Source: Marinitoga litoralis
GTDB taxonomy: Bacteria; Thermotogota; Thermotogae; Petrotogales; Petrotogaceae
Direction of reading: 5' to 3'
Assembly (NCBI RefSeq): GCF_016908145.1
Contig: NZ_JAFBDI010000007.1
Span: forward strand, 1-64,000
DNA length: 64,000 bases
The position numbers and the translations under genes are program-made. The notes under the pieces were generated by a model that ran no database searches, was not told the DNA's origin, and saw only the letters and a list, made by a program, of their open reading frames with translations. Of this stretch, positions 1 through 9,225 are shown in pieces (the first letter of the stretch is position 1; each line of letters begins with the position of its first letter).

Positions 1-323
1 ATTCACTGAGAAAACAAACAATAGAAAGAGTATTTGCAGACTTAAAAGAAAAACATGCAATGAGATGGACAACATTAAGAGGTCACGAAAGAGTGACCAA
101 TGAAGCATATATGGTATATACAGCAATGAATATCAAAAAAATGGCCATGTGGTTATGGAAGAAAGTAAAAGGGAAGGGAAAATTGTCTATTTTTTCTCCA
201 ATATTGCATTATTTTATGAAAAAATTCATAAAAATACTTAAAAATTTCCAATATTTCTCAAAAAAATACCCCATCCTTGGCTATACCGGGATGGGGTTTG
301 TCTACAATCTGAACAATATCTGA
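1..323 (+). CDS. Transposase, C-terminal part (IS1182-like DDE family), cut by window edge
   Basis: The open frame enters from the left edge (frame set by position 3) and stops at 321-323. It carries a typical DDE-transposase tail: the catalytic-Glu region reads IERVFADLKEKHAMRWTTLRG, followed by YTAMNIKKMAMWLW, which is characteristic of IS1182/IS5-group enzymes. About 107 residues are present; the N-terminus and the left end of the element lie outside the window. The last ~40 residues (FMKKFIKILKNFQYFSKK onward) are low-complexity and read into the hairpins that close the element. Whether the element is intact cannot be judged. The family is clear; the subgroup is an inference. Confidence 0.8.
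   Translation, partial: SLRKQTIERVFADLKEKHAMRWTTLRGHERVTNEAYMVYTAMNIKKMAMWLWKKVKGKGKLSIFSPILHYFMKKFIKILKNFQYFSKKYPILGYTGMGFVYNLNNI
268..297 (+). terminator. Hairpin near the end of the transposase frame
   Basis: ACCCCATCC at 268-276 pairs with GGATGGGGT at 289-297 around a 12-nt loop. It lies inside the last codons of the transposase frame. It may be part of the IS right end or a weak terminator; no strong U-run follows. Confidence 0.45.
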
Positions 324-347
324 CACAGCGTCAGATATTGTTTTTTA
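312..347. terminator. Bidirectional terminator between transposase and ddl
   Basis: A perfect 13-bp stem, 312-324 with 330-342, has a 5-nt loop (ACAGC) and is followed by T6 on the plus strand. On the minus strand it follows ddl, and the ddl stop codon (331-333) lies inside the right arm. It therefore serves two convergent genes. Confidence 0.8.
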
Positions 348-1224
348 TTAATATATCTATTAATTCTTCAAATGATAAACCGTATGCATATGCAGATTGC
401 GGTAGATCGCTTAGTTTTGTTAGTCCGGGTACAGTATTCGCCTCAAGTATATAATATTTATTATCTTTTATAATCGCATCAATTCTTGCAAAATCTTTTA
501 GACCGAGCATTTTAAAAATATTTTTAAAATCTATATATATTGTTTCTTCTAAATTTTTATCAATTTTTGCAGGTACCTCAAAATTAGTTAAACCTTCTGT
601 ATATTTTGCTTCAAAATCATAAAATTCTTTTTTGGGTATAATTTCAAGAATAGGAAGAACTATTATTTCATTTTTTTTCTCAATTATACTTACTGAAATT
701 TCTCTTCCTTTAATATATTCTTGAATTAACATATCGCCATATATATCTATTTCTTTTTTTAAATAGTATTCATATTCATTTATATCATGACATATGTGAA
801 CACCTAAACTAGAACCACTTTTTCGAGGTTTAATTATTAATGGGAATTCAAAAGGTGGATCAATATATTTTCCACTATTAACATATTTAGGAATGGAAAA
901 TTTATTTTCTATAGACTTTATAAATGATAACTTATCAAAAGTATTTTCAGATACTATAGAATTAGAACCTATATATTTTATATTTAATTCTTCTAATTTC
1001 TTTTGTAAATTTCCATCTTCCCCTTCATAACCATGAACCACATTAAAAACCAAGTCAATATTATTATATTCTTTTAAAAATAGATCAAAATCTGTTTTTA
1101 AATCATATTTATATACATTATATCCAAGATTATTAAGTGCTAATTCTACATTCTTAGCACTTAAAATAGAAATATCTCTTTCATTGGAATTTCCTCCATA
1201 TATTAGTGCTATATTATAATTCAT
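331..1224 (-). CDS. ddl: D-alanine--D-alanine ligase
   Basis: This ATP-grasp ligase makes D-Ala-D-Ala for peptidoglycan in the cytoplasm. The 297 residues match the usual 300-310. Visible motifs are the N-terminal GGNSNERDIS (10-19), HGYEGEDG (64-71), the ATP-binding KPRKSGSSLG (132-141) and the Mg/ATP site ARIDA...EANTVPGLT (246-269). It is the last gene of alr-yhaM-topA-ddl, and its ATG overlaps the topA end by 11 bp, so it is probably translationally coupled. Having alr and ddl in one operon puts both D-alanine steps together. The stop codon lies in the terminator stem. Confidence 0.95.
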   Translation of the reverse strand: MNYNIALIYGGNSNERDISILSAKNVELALNNLGYNVYKYDLKTDFDLFLKEYNNIDLVFNVVHGYEGEDGNLQKKLEELNIKYIGSNSIVSENTFDKLSFIKSIENKFSIPKYVNSGKYIDPPFEFPLIIKPRKSGSSLGVHICHDINEYEYYLKKEIDIYGDMLIQEYIKGREISVSIIEKKNEIIVLPILEIIPKKEFYDFEAKYTEGLTNFEVPAKIDKNLEETIYIDFKNIFKMLGLKDFARIDAIIKDNKYYILEANTVPGLTKLSDLPQSAYAYGLSFEELIDILIKNNI

Positions 1225-3460
1225 TCAACTCACTCTCTTTATAATATATTTTTTCATCTGGACAATATAACATTTCTTCTTTATTTTTTCTTTTATAATA
1301 TAATGGACCATTACAAGAAGGACATCTATAGTCAGAAGGTTCATCCCAGAACATTTCTCCACATTCAGAACATTTAAAATATAGTTTCCCTTTTTTGCTT
1401 TTTAATTTATTAACAACTCCACCGCATTTAGGGCATTTTCCTCTTGAAGGTAGTGGTGAGGTATATTTACAGTCAGGATAATTTGAACAGGCTATAAATT
1501 TTCCAAACCTTCCACTTTTTATTATTAAATCTCCACCGCATTCAGGACATTTTTCTCCAGTTTTTTCTTCTTTCCCTTTTTCTGTGGTTGTAATAATATC
1601 TGCATTAATATACACCATACTATTTAAAGTAACTCCAAGAACATCTTTTGGCAAGCTTTTATTTTCGTCGCATTCTGGACATTTTAAAAACAAACCATAT
1701 CTGCCAAATTGTAATTCCATATCAGAGTCGCATTTGGGACATTTTATATTTGATTTATAGTAGAAATCTAAAGCTTTTTCTTTCATTTTTTGTTCAGTAT
1801 TAGATAAGAATTTTTCAAATTCATTATAAAATTCATTTAATACCTTTTTCCATTCTATTTCTCCAGATTCGACTTTATCAAGTTTTTCTTCCATGTTTGC
1901 TGTAAATTTAATATCAACAATTTCAGGGAAGTTCTTTTCTAATAGATCTGAAACTATAAATCCAACGAGTGTTGGTATCAAATTGTTTTTTTCTTTAATT
2001 ACATATTTTCTATTTAATAATGTAGTTATTATTGTTGCATAGGTTGAAGGTCTTCCTATGCCTTTAGCTTCCATTTCTTTTACTAAAGAAGCTTCTGTAT
2101 ATCTTGCTGGAGGTTTGGTTTCATCTTTTTCAACATTTAATTCTACAGGTTTTAAAATACCAGATTCTGGTATTTCATATTCTTTTTCTGATGTAGAAGA
2201 TTGCCAAAATTTTTCAAACCCTTCAAAGATTCTTTTTCTTCCTACTGCTTCAAAAGTATATTTTTTTGATTCATCAACAATAGAATATGTTTTTTCTAAG
2301 TAAACAGAAGGTGATGATTGTGATGCCACAAACCTGTTCCAAATAAGTGTATATAATTTCAAATTATCTCCAGACAATAGTTTTTTTGCTTTTTGAGGAT
2401 CAATAAATACATCAGTTGGTCTTATAGCTTCATGTGCATCTTGTATTTTTTTAGATGATTTTTTTATTTTAAAATTACCAGCATATTCTTTTCCAAAATT
2501 ATTTAGCAAATATTCATTAGCCTTATTTTGTGCTTCTTCGGATACTCTAGTAGAGTCAGTTCTCATGTATGTTATAAAAGCTATAGGTCCTTCGGGAGTA
2601 TCAATACCTTCGTATAATTTTTGAGCTATCTGCATTGTTTTTTTAGAAGACCATCCAAACTTTGAAATAGCACTTTGTTGTAAAGTACTAGTAATAAATG
2701 GTTGTGGAGGATTTCTTTTTATTTCTTTTTCTGTGGTTGAGTCTACGTTAAAAGATTTATTTTCTAAATCTTTTAAAATTTCATTTTTCTTTTTTTCTGT
2801 TATTGACTCATTTTTGAATTTTTTACCGTTAATTCTCACTAAAGGTATGTTTTGATCCAAATACTTTAAAAATATTTTATAATACTCTTTTGGTTTGAAT
2901 TGGAAAATTTCTCTTTCTCTATCTACTAATAATTTTAAAGCGGCAGATTGTACTCTACCTGCACTAGTATTATAGTCTTTTAATATTCTCCACAATATAG
3001 GACTTATCTTATAACCTACAATTCTATCTAGAATTCTTCGTGCCAATTGTGCACCAACTTTATTATTATCTATTTTTTTAGGATTTTTAATTGCTTCTAA
3101 AATTGTATTTTTAGTAATTTCTGAAAATATAATTCTATTTGATTCATTTTCATTTAGTCCTAGTAAATGACTCAAATGCCAGGCAATAGCTTCTCCTTCT
3201 CTATCCATATCAGGTGCTAAAAATACCTTTTTGCCTTTTGTAACTTTTTTTAATTCTGAAACGACTTTCTCTTTTCCAGGCATTAATTCAAATTCCGGTT
3301 CAAATCCCTTATCTATATCAACGCCAAATTTTTTTTGTGGTAAATCTCTAATATGTCCTTTTGAAGCAACCACCTTATAATCAGATCCAAGATATTTTTC
3401 TATAGTTTTAGCTTTTGCAGGAGATTCAACAATAACAACATTTTTAGGTGTTTTTGGCAT
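1214..3460 (-). CDS. topA: DNA topoisomerase I (type IA)
   Basis: This enzyme relaxes negatively supercoiled DNA through a 5'-phosphotyrosine intermediate. The TOPRIM domain has VVIVESPAKAK with Glu12 and DMDRE at 84-88. The active-site tyrosine is Tyr298 in ITYMRTDSTR. The C-terminus carries a series of Cys4-type zinc ribbons (CPKCDSD..., CPECGGD...CSNYPDC, CPKCGG...CSEC, CPSCNG...CPDE). At 748 residues it is of normal length for the zinc-ribbon form. Its ATG shares one base with the stop of the upstream yhaM-like gene (TAATG) and is preceded by GGAGG. Confidence 0.97.
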   Translation of the reverse strand: MPKTPKNVVIVESPAKAKTIEKYLGSDYKVVASKGHIRDLPQKKFGVDIDKGFEPEFELMPGKEKVVSELKKVTKGKKVFLAPDMDREGEAIAWHLSHLLGLNENESNRIIFSEITKNTILEAIKNPKKIDNNKVGAQLARRILDRIVGYKISPILWRILKDYNTSAGRVQSAALKLLVDREREIFQFKPKEYYKIFLKYLDQNIPLVRINGKKFKNESITEKKKNEILKDLENKSFNVDSTTEKEIKRNPPQPFITSTLQQSAISKFGWSSKKTMQIAQKLYEGIDTPEGPIAFITYMRTDSTRVSEEAQNKANEYLLNNFGKEYAGNFKIKKSSKKIQDAHEAIRPTDVFIDPQKAKKLLSGDNLKLYTLIWNRFVASQSSPSVYLEKTYSIVDESKKYTFEAVGRKRIFEGFEKFWQSSTSEKEYEIPESGILKPVELNVEKDETKPPARYTEASLVKEMEAKGIGRPSTYATIITTLLNRKYVIKEKNNLIPTLVGFIVSDLLEKNFPEIVDIKFTANMEEKLDKVESGEIEWKKVLNEFYNEFEKFLSNTEQKMKEKALDFYYKSNIKCPKCDSDMELQFGRYGLFLKCPECDENKSLPKDVLGVTLNSMVYINADIITTTEKGKEEKTGEKCPECGGDLIIKSGRFGKFIACSNYPDCKYTSPLPSRGKCPKCGGVVNKLKSKKGKLYFKCSECGEMFWDEPSDYRCPSCNGPLYYKRKNKEEMLYCPDEKIYYKESELNEL

Positions 3461-4491
3461 TATTTTTCCTCCAATTTAGAAATTTTTATCTTTCTTCCAA
3501 GATTTTTATTATATTCTGTCCATTCTTCATTATTTGATTCTGAAATATGATTAATAATTTGATTAACTTTTGAACTTAAATTATCAGCAAAATGAAGAAT
3601 AAATGCTTCTATAGTTTTTGGTAAAATTGGACTTCCCCATTCTAATTCTCCATGATGTGAAGCTATCATATGAAGTATTTCATCTAATAAATGTTTTGGG
3701 AAATTAGATATTTTTTTAGCATATTCAGAAACTAAATGTATTCCAATTGCAATATGCCCTACTAATTCTCCTTCATTTGTTTTTTCAATACCTGAAGGAG
3801 TAATTTTATATTCTTTAGTTTTTCCAATATCATGAAGCAAAGCACCAGCTATTAATAAGTCTTTATTCACAATATTATTATAATTTTCTGCAATAGAATT
3901 ACATAAATTAGCAACATCAATAGTATGTTCTATTAAACCGTTTTTATATGCATGATGAACATTTATAGCTGCAGGTGCATAGGAAAATTCATTTGAAAAT
4001 TTTTTGTCTTTTATAAAAATATATTCTAATAATTCTTTAATATACTTATTATCAACATTGTCAATAATTGCTTTTAATTCATCATTTAGTTGAGACACAC
4101 TTTTTTCAGAAGTTTTAATGAATTTTTCTTGGTTAATTTCATCGTTTTTTAAAACATATATATTATAGTCTTTTTCAACATTTAATTGAAGTCTATTTTC
4201 AAAAACAACAATTTTTCCTTTAACTCTAATAATATCACCAATATTTATTTTTTCAGAATTTTCTTTAGCATTAAACCAGTCGATAGCTCTTAATGTTCCA
4301 CTTTTATCGGAGATAGTAAAAAGCAAAAAATCTTTACCATCTCTTGTGGTTTGTAATCTTTTACTAATAACCTTACCTTCAATTTCTTTATTATCATTTG
4401 GTTTTAAATCACTAATATAGTATTCTTCTATTAAATCTTCTGATAATTGACCTTTTTCCCTTAATAGGTCGCCCAAATTCATACCATTCAT
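3460..4491 (-). CDS. OB-fold/HD-domain protein, YhaM-type 3'-5' exoribonuclease
   Basis: An N-terminal OB-fold (about 37-110: EGKVISKRLQTTRDGKDFLLF...GDIIRVKGKI) is followed by an HD phosphohydrolase domain with HHAYKNGLIEHT (179-190) and ALLHDIGK (217-224; His220-Asp221). This two-domain order is that of YhaM/CBF1, which degrades RNA or DNA from the 3' end. The frame opens further upstream with TTG, but AGGAGG occupies codons 2-3 there, so the ATG at 4491 (343 aa) is chosen. It starts one base after the alr stop. Exact substrate is not visible. Confidence 0.85.
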   Translation of the reverse strand: MNGMNLGDLLREKGQLSEDLIEEYYISDLKPNDNKEIEGKVISKRLQTTRDGKDFLLFTISDKSGTLRAIDWFNAKENSEKINIGDIIRVKGKIVVFENRLQLNVEKDYNIYVLKNDEINQEKFIKTSEKSVSQLNDELKAIIDNVDNKYIKELLEYIFIKDKKFSNEFSYAPAAINVHHAYKNGLIEHTIDVANLCNSIAENYNNIVNKDLLIAGALLHDIGKTKEYKITPSGIEKTNEGELVGHIAIGIHLVSEYAKKISNFPKHLLDEILHMIASHHGELEWGSPILPKTIEAFILHFADNLSSKVNQIINHISESNNEEWTEYNKNLGRKIKISKLEEK

Positions 4492-4492
4492 T

Positions 4493-5599
4493 TTATTCCT
4501 CCTCAATATAAATACGTGGAACTCTTTTTGTTATTTTTGACGTTATATCATAATTAATAGTTCCTGCTAATTGTGCGAGTTCTTCTGCTGATAGGGAATT
4601 ATTATCTTGTTTTCCTATTAACACAACTTCTTCTCCTAATTTTACTTCATTTAATTGTGTAGTTTCAACTACAAATTGATCCATACATACTCTTCCTATT
4701 ATATTACATTTTTTCCCTTGTATTAAAACATACCCTTTGTTTGACAATTGTCTAAAATATCCATCTGCATAACCTACTGGTATAGTAGCAGTAGGAATAT
4801 TATCTTTAGCAAAATAAGTTCTCCCATAACTTACACTTTCATCTTTTTTTAATATTCCAACTCTTGCAACAGTACTTTTCCAAGTTAAAACAGGTTTTAA
4901 CTCAGGTTCAATTTTTATATCTGATGGTTGCATCCCATACGTTGCAATTCCGGGTCTAACATAATCTAAAGCATATTCCGGAAAATATAATGAAGCAGCA
5001 GAATTACATACATGTTTTACAGGAATTGATATATTAGCATCTTCAATATATTTAGTTGCATAAATAAATTTTTCATATTGTTCCTTAACAAAATCATCTA
5101 AATTATCAGCTGTTGCAAAATGAGAGTATGCTCCACTAATTTTAATATTATATTCTTTAATTAATGCTATAATCATATCCAAATTATCAATATCAATACC
5201 CATTCTATTCATTCCGGTATTAATGTTAAGATGAAATTTAATATTACTAATGTCTTTTCCAAAATAATCTATTAATTCTTTTAACTGTTGTAAAGAACCT
5301 ATAGTATATATATAACCATCAATGTTATCTTTAATTGCTTTAGGAGTTGCGTAATTAAAAACAAGTGTTTCTATATTTATTCCTGCCTTTCTAATTTCAA
5401 TACCTTCGCCCAAAAAAGCTACAGCAATTAATTTTTTTCCTTCTTTTTCTAGAGCTTTAGCAAGTCTAATTGCTCCATGACCATATGCATCAGCTTTTAA
5501 AACAGGAATAACTTCTGTTTTTGTTTTATTTTTAATAAAATTTATATTGTGAAGATAGTTTTTAATATTTATTTCTACAAATGTTTTTCTATCGAGCAT
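4493..5599 (-). CDS. alr: Alanine racemase
   Basis: This PLP enzyme converts L- and D-alanine, feeding Ddl two genes downstream. Lys35 in VLKADAYGHG binds PLP; the second catalytic residue is Tyr258 in ESVSYGRTY; NRMG and ATYG are also present. At 368 residues it is full length. GGGGGTG precedes the ATG. It is the first gene of the minus-strand operon and is divergent from the MFS gene across a 160-bp gap. Confidence 0.96.
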   Translation of the reverse strand: MLDRKTFVEINIKNYLHNINFIKNKTKTEVIPVLKADAYGHGAIRLAKALEKEGKKLIAVAFLGEGIEIRKAGINIETLVFNYATPKAIKDNIDGYIYTIGSLQQLKELIDYFGKDISNIKFHLNINTGMNRMGIDIDNLDMIIALIKEYNIKISGAYSHFATADNLDDFVKEQYEKFIYATKYIEDANISIPVKHVCNSAASLYFPEYALDYVRPGIATYGMQPSDIKIEPELKPVLTWKSTVARVGILKKDESVSYGRTYFAKDNIPTATIPVGYADGYFRQLSNKGYVLIQGKKCNIIGRVCMDQFVVETTQLNEVKLGEEVVLIGKQDNNSLSAEELAQLAGTINYDITSKITKRVPRIYIEEE

Positions 5600-5711
5600 T
5601 TTGCACCCCCGGTTTAAATTTAAGCTATATAATAATAAATGAAAAAGGTTAAAAAAACATTACAATGCAATATATTAATTTTTTGAAATGCATCCATAAA
5701 ACGGCTAAAAA

Positions 5712-5720
5712 TGGTATAAT
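5712..5720 (+). promoter_or_regulatory. Extended -10 promoter for the UMF1-type permease
   Basis: TGGTATAAT is a perfect TGn-TATAAT extended -10. No good -35 lies at 16-18 bp spacing. The GGGGGG ribosome site at 5749-5754 follows after about 28 bp. Confidence 0.6.
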
Positions 5721-5759
5721 ATATATAATTTATATAAATTTATTCAATGGGGGGATAAC

Positions 5760-6998
5760 ATGACAAAAGAAGAAAAAAGCTGGATTATGTATGACTGGGC
5801 TAATTCTGCATATACTCTTGTTATAACCACGGCGGTTTTGCCTATTTTCTTTAAAGATGTAGCTGCAAAAGGTTTGGAAGGTTATTTGTCTACAGCTTAT
5901 TGGGGTTATGGTAATACTATAGCCACTATGTTAGTTGCATTGTTAGCTCCAATTTTAGGTTCAATAGCAGATTATAAAAATTATAAGAAAAGATTTTTGA
6001 CCTTTTTTTGGCTAATTGGAGTTATATCTACATTTCTTTTAACTTCTGTTGGAGAAGGTGATTGGGTTAAATGTATTATTATTTATGTTTTTTCTGCAAT
6101 TGGATTTTCTGGAGCTAATATATTTTATGATTCTTTATTAGTTGATGTTACTACCAATGAAAAAATGGATTGGGTTTCTTCTAATGGTTTTGCATGGGGA
6201 TATATCGGTAGTACTATACCTTTTATATTAAGCATGGCTATAATAATGAAACCAGGATTGATAGGATTAAGTAGCACATTGGCAGCAACAAAATTATCTT
6301 TTGTAATTACTGGATTATGGTGGTTAATATTTTCAATTCCAATATTAAAGAATGTTCAACAAAAATATTATATAGAACCCTCCAAAACTCCAATAAAAGA
6401 TAGCTTTTTAAGAATAATTTCTACATTTAAAGAAATAAGAAAATATAAAAATATATTTTTATTCTTATTAGCTTACTTTTTTTATATAGACGGAGTAGGA
6501 ACTATTATAAAAATGGCAACAGTATATGGTAAGGATGTTGGTATTGATACAACTCAATTATTGTTAGCGCTATTTGCGACTCAAGTAGTAGCTTTTCCTT
6601 TTGCTTTAATATATGGTAAATTAGCCCAAAAGTGGAATGTAAAAACAATGTTGTTTACGGGGATAATTGTATATTTTTTAATTACTATATATGGTTATTT
6701 CCTAGATTCTGCCGTAGATTTTTGGGTATTGGCTATGTTAGTAGCAACCTCTCAAGGAGGTATTCAAGCATTGAGTAGATCGATGTATGGAAAATTAATT
6801 CCAAAATCAAAATCTGCAGAATTTTTCGGTTTTTATAATATTTTTGGTAAATTTGCAGCTATTTTAGGGCCATTTTTGGTAGGATTCTTTTCTCAAATAT
6901 TCAAAAGTTCAAGATTTGGTGTATTAAGTATAAGTATATTGTTTATAATTGGTAGTATTCTTTTAATTAAAGTAAAGGAAGAAATAAATGAAAGATAA
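5760..6998 (+). CDS. MFS permease of the UMF1/Atg22-like family
   Basis: A 412-residue inner-membrane protein with about 12 hydrophobic segments. The opening [22 protein letters not shown] is the hallmark of UMF1 permeases. [17 protein letters not shown] (about 69-85) is the conserved MFS loop. Related eukaryotic Atg22 exports amino acids from vacuoles, but the bacterial substrate is unknown and cannot be read from the sequence. It is a single gene with its own promoter and terminator. Confidence 0.85.
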   Translation: MTKEEKSWIMYDWANSAYTLVITTAVLPIFFKDVAAKGLEGYLSTAYWGYGNTIATMLVALLAPILGSIADYKNYKKRFLTFFWLIGVISTFLLTSVGEGDWVKCIIIYVFSAIGFSGANIFYDSLLVDVTTNEKMDWVSSNGFAWGYIGSTIPFILSMAIIMKPGLIGLSSTLAATKLSFVITGLWWLIFSIPILKNVQQKYYIEPSKTPIKDSFLRIISTFKEIRKYKNIFLFLLAYFFYIDGVGTIIKMATVYGKDVGIDTTQLLLALFATQVVAFPFALIYGKLAQKWNVKTMLFTGIIVYFLITIYGYFLDSAVDFWVLAMLVATSQGGIQALSRSMYGKLIPKSKSAEFFGFYNIFGKFAAILGPFLVGFFSQIFKSSRFGVLSISILFIIGSILLIKVKEEINER

Positions 6999-7001
6999 TA
7001 T

Positions 7002-7028
7002 AAAATAGCCCTGCGCGGGCTATTTTTT
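7002..7028. terminator. Bidirectional terminator between permease and tex
   Basis: AAAATAGCCC (7002-7011) pairs with GGGCTATTTT (7017-7026) around TGCGC, with T-runs on both strands. It closes two convergent genes. Confidence 0.85.
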
Positions 7029-9177
7029 ATCGTAATTTTAAATTAATTCTTTTTAAATCCTTATCAATATCTAAAATTTCTACGGTAACAATTTGATTAA
7101 TGCTTAGAACTTCTGAAGGGTGTCTAATAAATTTATCTGAAACGTTTGATTTATGGATTAATCCATTTTCTTTAATACCCAAATCAACAAAAGCACCAAA
7201 ATCAGTAATATTAGTTACTCTACCTTGAAGAATCATACCTACTTTTAGATCTTCGAATGTTAATATATCATCGTATAATAGTGGTTGAGGTAATTCATCT
7301 CTTAAATCTCTTCCAGGTTTTTGTAATTCTGAAATAATATCCTTTAAAGTAAATTCTCCAATATCAAGTTTTTCAGATAATTCTTTAATTTTTTCATTTG
7401 TTGTATATTGATTTAATTCATTTCTTATCATTTCAAGTTTCTCTTCATTAAGTATATCTTCCTTTTTAAAACCTAAGAAATTAAGTAATTCTTCAGTTTT
7501 TTCATAACTTTCTGGATGTATACCTGTTATTTCTAATGGATTTTCACCATCGAAAATTCTTAAAAAACCAGCAGCTTGTTCAAAAGCTTTAGGTCCAAAT
7601 CCATTTACATTTAATAATTCTGCTCTTGATTTAAATGGTCCATTTTCTTCTCTGTACTTTACAATGTTTTCCGCTAATTTAGGGGTTATTCCAGAAATAT
7701 ATTGTAGCAATGCAGCAGATGCAGTGTTTAAATTTACACCAACTAAATTAACAACATGTTCTACGGTATTTTCTAATTTTTCTTTTAATAATTTTTGATT
7801 CATATCATGTTGATATTGACCAACACCTAATGATTTTGGATCGATCTTTACAAATTCAGCTAATGGATCTTGAACCCTTCTTCCAATACTTATAGCTCCT
7901 CTTACTGTAACGTCTAAATCTGGGAATTCTTTTACAGCTAATTTTGAAGCTGAATAAACAGAAGCACCAGATTCATCAGAAAAAATATATTTTAAATTTA
8001 AATTATGTTTTTTAATAGTATCAACAATAAATTTTTGTGTTTCCCTTGATGCAGTACCGTTACCAATAACAATTAGATTTAAATTATATTTTTTTATTAA
8101 TTCTAAAACAATTTTTTCTGCATTTTCAAAATCGTTTTGTGGAGGCACTGGATAAATTGTAGCATTTTCTAAAAATTTACCTGATTCATCTAAAGCAACA
8201 ACCTTACATCCTGTTCTGTATCCAGGGTCAATAGCTAAAACTCTTTTATGTTTTAAAGGTGGAGTTAATAATAATTCTTTTAAATTTTTTGAGAATAATT
8301 CAATAGAACTTTCTTCAGCTTTTTGAGTTAAAAGATTTCTTACCTCATTAGAAATAGAAGGGAATAACATATTTTTAAATCCATAATCTAACCCTTCTTT
8401 AATTATTTTATTGTTTGTATCATATTTAGTTAAATAATTTCTATATAATTTTTCAATATACTTATCTTCAATAGTAAGTTTTACAGATAGTACACCATCT
8501 TTTTCTCCACGATTTATTGAAAGAACTCTATAATTTGGGATCTTAGAAATTTCCTGAGAAAATTCATGATATGTATCATATTTAGTTTTTTCTTCTAAAT
8601 ATTTTTTCTTTTTATTACTTTCAATTTTTCCGTATTTTAAAAGATCATTTCTTAAAGTTTGCCTTATATTCTCATTGTGGGCAAAGTATTGACCTATAAT
8701 ATTTTTAACGCCTTCTAAAACCTCTTCTATTGTTTTAAAATTTTCATTAATATATTTTTCAGCTTCTTTATCAATATCAACTATTTCTTGTAATAATAAC
8801 TTTTGAGCAAATGGTTCTAATCCGTTTTCTATAGCAATATCTGCTTTTGTCTTTTTTCTTTTTTTATATGGTAAATATAAGTCTTCAACTTCGCTTAATT
8901 TCATAGCATTCAATATCTTATTTTTCAAATCTTCAGTTAATTTTCCTTGCTCTTCAATTGATTTAATAACGCTTTCTTTTCTCTTTTCTAACTCAGTATA
9001 ATATTGAAGTAATTCAGAGATTTTTCTAACTTCTTCCTCTTTTAAATTTCCAGTAGCTTCTTTTCTATATCTGCTAATAAAAGGAACAGTATTTCCATTG
9101 TTTAATAATTCTATAGTATTTTTTACTTGCCAGTCTTTTACATTTAAATCATTAGAAATAACATTTATAATATTCAT
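7027..9177 (-). CDS. tex: Tex-family RNA-binding transcription accessory protein
   Basis: A 716-residue protein in the standard Tex order: helical N-terminal Tex domain (NTVPFISRYRKEATGNL near 30-46), RNase H-like YqgF domain (VLAIDPGYRTG, about 314-324), helix-hairpin-helix region (LNTASAALLQYISGI, then NVNGFGPKAFEQAAGFLRI) and C-terminal S1 domain (about 645-716; GRVTNITDFGAFVDLG). Tex proteins bind nucleic acids and act with the transcription and ribosome machinery. AGAGGTG precedes the ATG. It lies downstream of tig across a 46-bp gap holding a hairpin. Confidence 0.95.
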   Translation of the reverse strand: MNIINVISNDLNVKDWQVKNTIELLNNGNTVPFISRYRKEATGNLKEEEVRKISELLQYYTELEKRKESVIKSIEEQGKLTEDLKNKILNAMKLSEVEDLYLPYKKRKKTKADIAIENGLEPFAQKLLLQEIVDIDKEAEKYINENFKTIEEVLEGVKNIIGQYFAHNENIRQTLRNDLLKYGKIESNKKKKYLEEKTKYDTYHEFSQEISKIPNYRVLSINRGEKDGVLSVKLTIEDKYIEKLYRNYLTKYDTNNKIIKEGLDYGFKNMLFPSISNEVRNLLTQKAEESSIELFSKNLKELLLTPPLKHKRVLAIDPGYRTGCKVVALDESGKFLENATIYPVPPQNDFENAEKIVLELIKKYNLNLIVIGNGTASRETQKFIVDTIKKHNLNLKYIFSDESGASVYSASKLAVKEFPDLDVTVRGAISIGRRVQDPLAEFVKIDPKSLGVGQYQHDMNQKLLKEKLENTVEHVVNLVGVNLNTASAALLQYISGITPKLAENIVKYREENGPFKSRAELLNVNGFGPKAFEQAAGFLRIFDGENPLEITGIHPESYEKTEELLNFLGFKKEDILNEEKLEMIRNELNQYTTNEKIKELSEKLDIGEFTLKDIISELQKPGRDLRDELPQPLLYDDILTFEDLKVGMILQGRVTNITDFGAFVDLGIKENGLIHKSNVSDKFIRHPSEVLSINQIVTVEILDIDKDLKRINLKLR

Positions 9178-9192
9178 TAAATCACCTCTTTA

Positions 9193-9225
9193 AATTAAAA
9201 CAGGGAACTAGTCCCTGTTTTAATT
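9193..9225 (-). terminator. Hairpin between tig and tex
   Basis: A perfect 14-bp stem (9193-9206 with 9212-9225) has loop ACTAG and overlaps the tig stop codon. On the minus strand the downstream side reads TTTTAATTTAAAGAGG, so the U-run is part of the stem and weak. It could be a partial terminator or 3' stabiliser between two genes of one transcript. Confidence 0.5.
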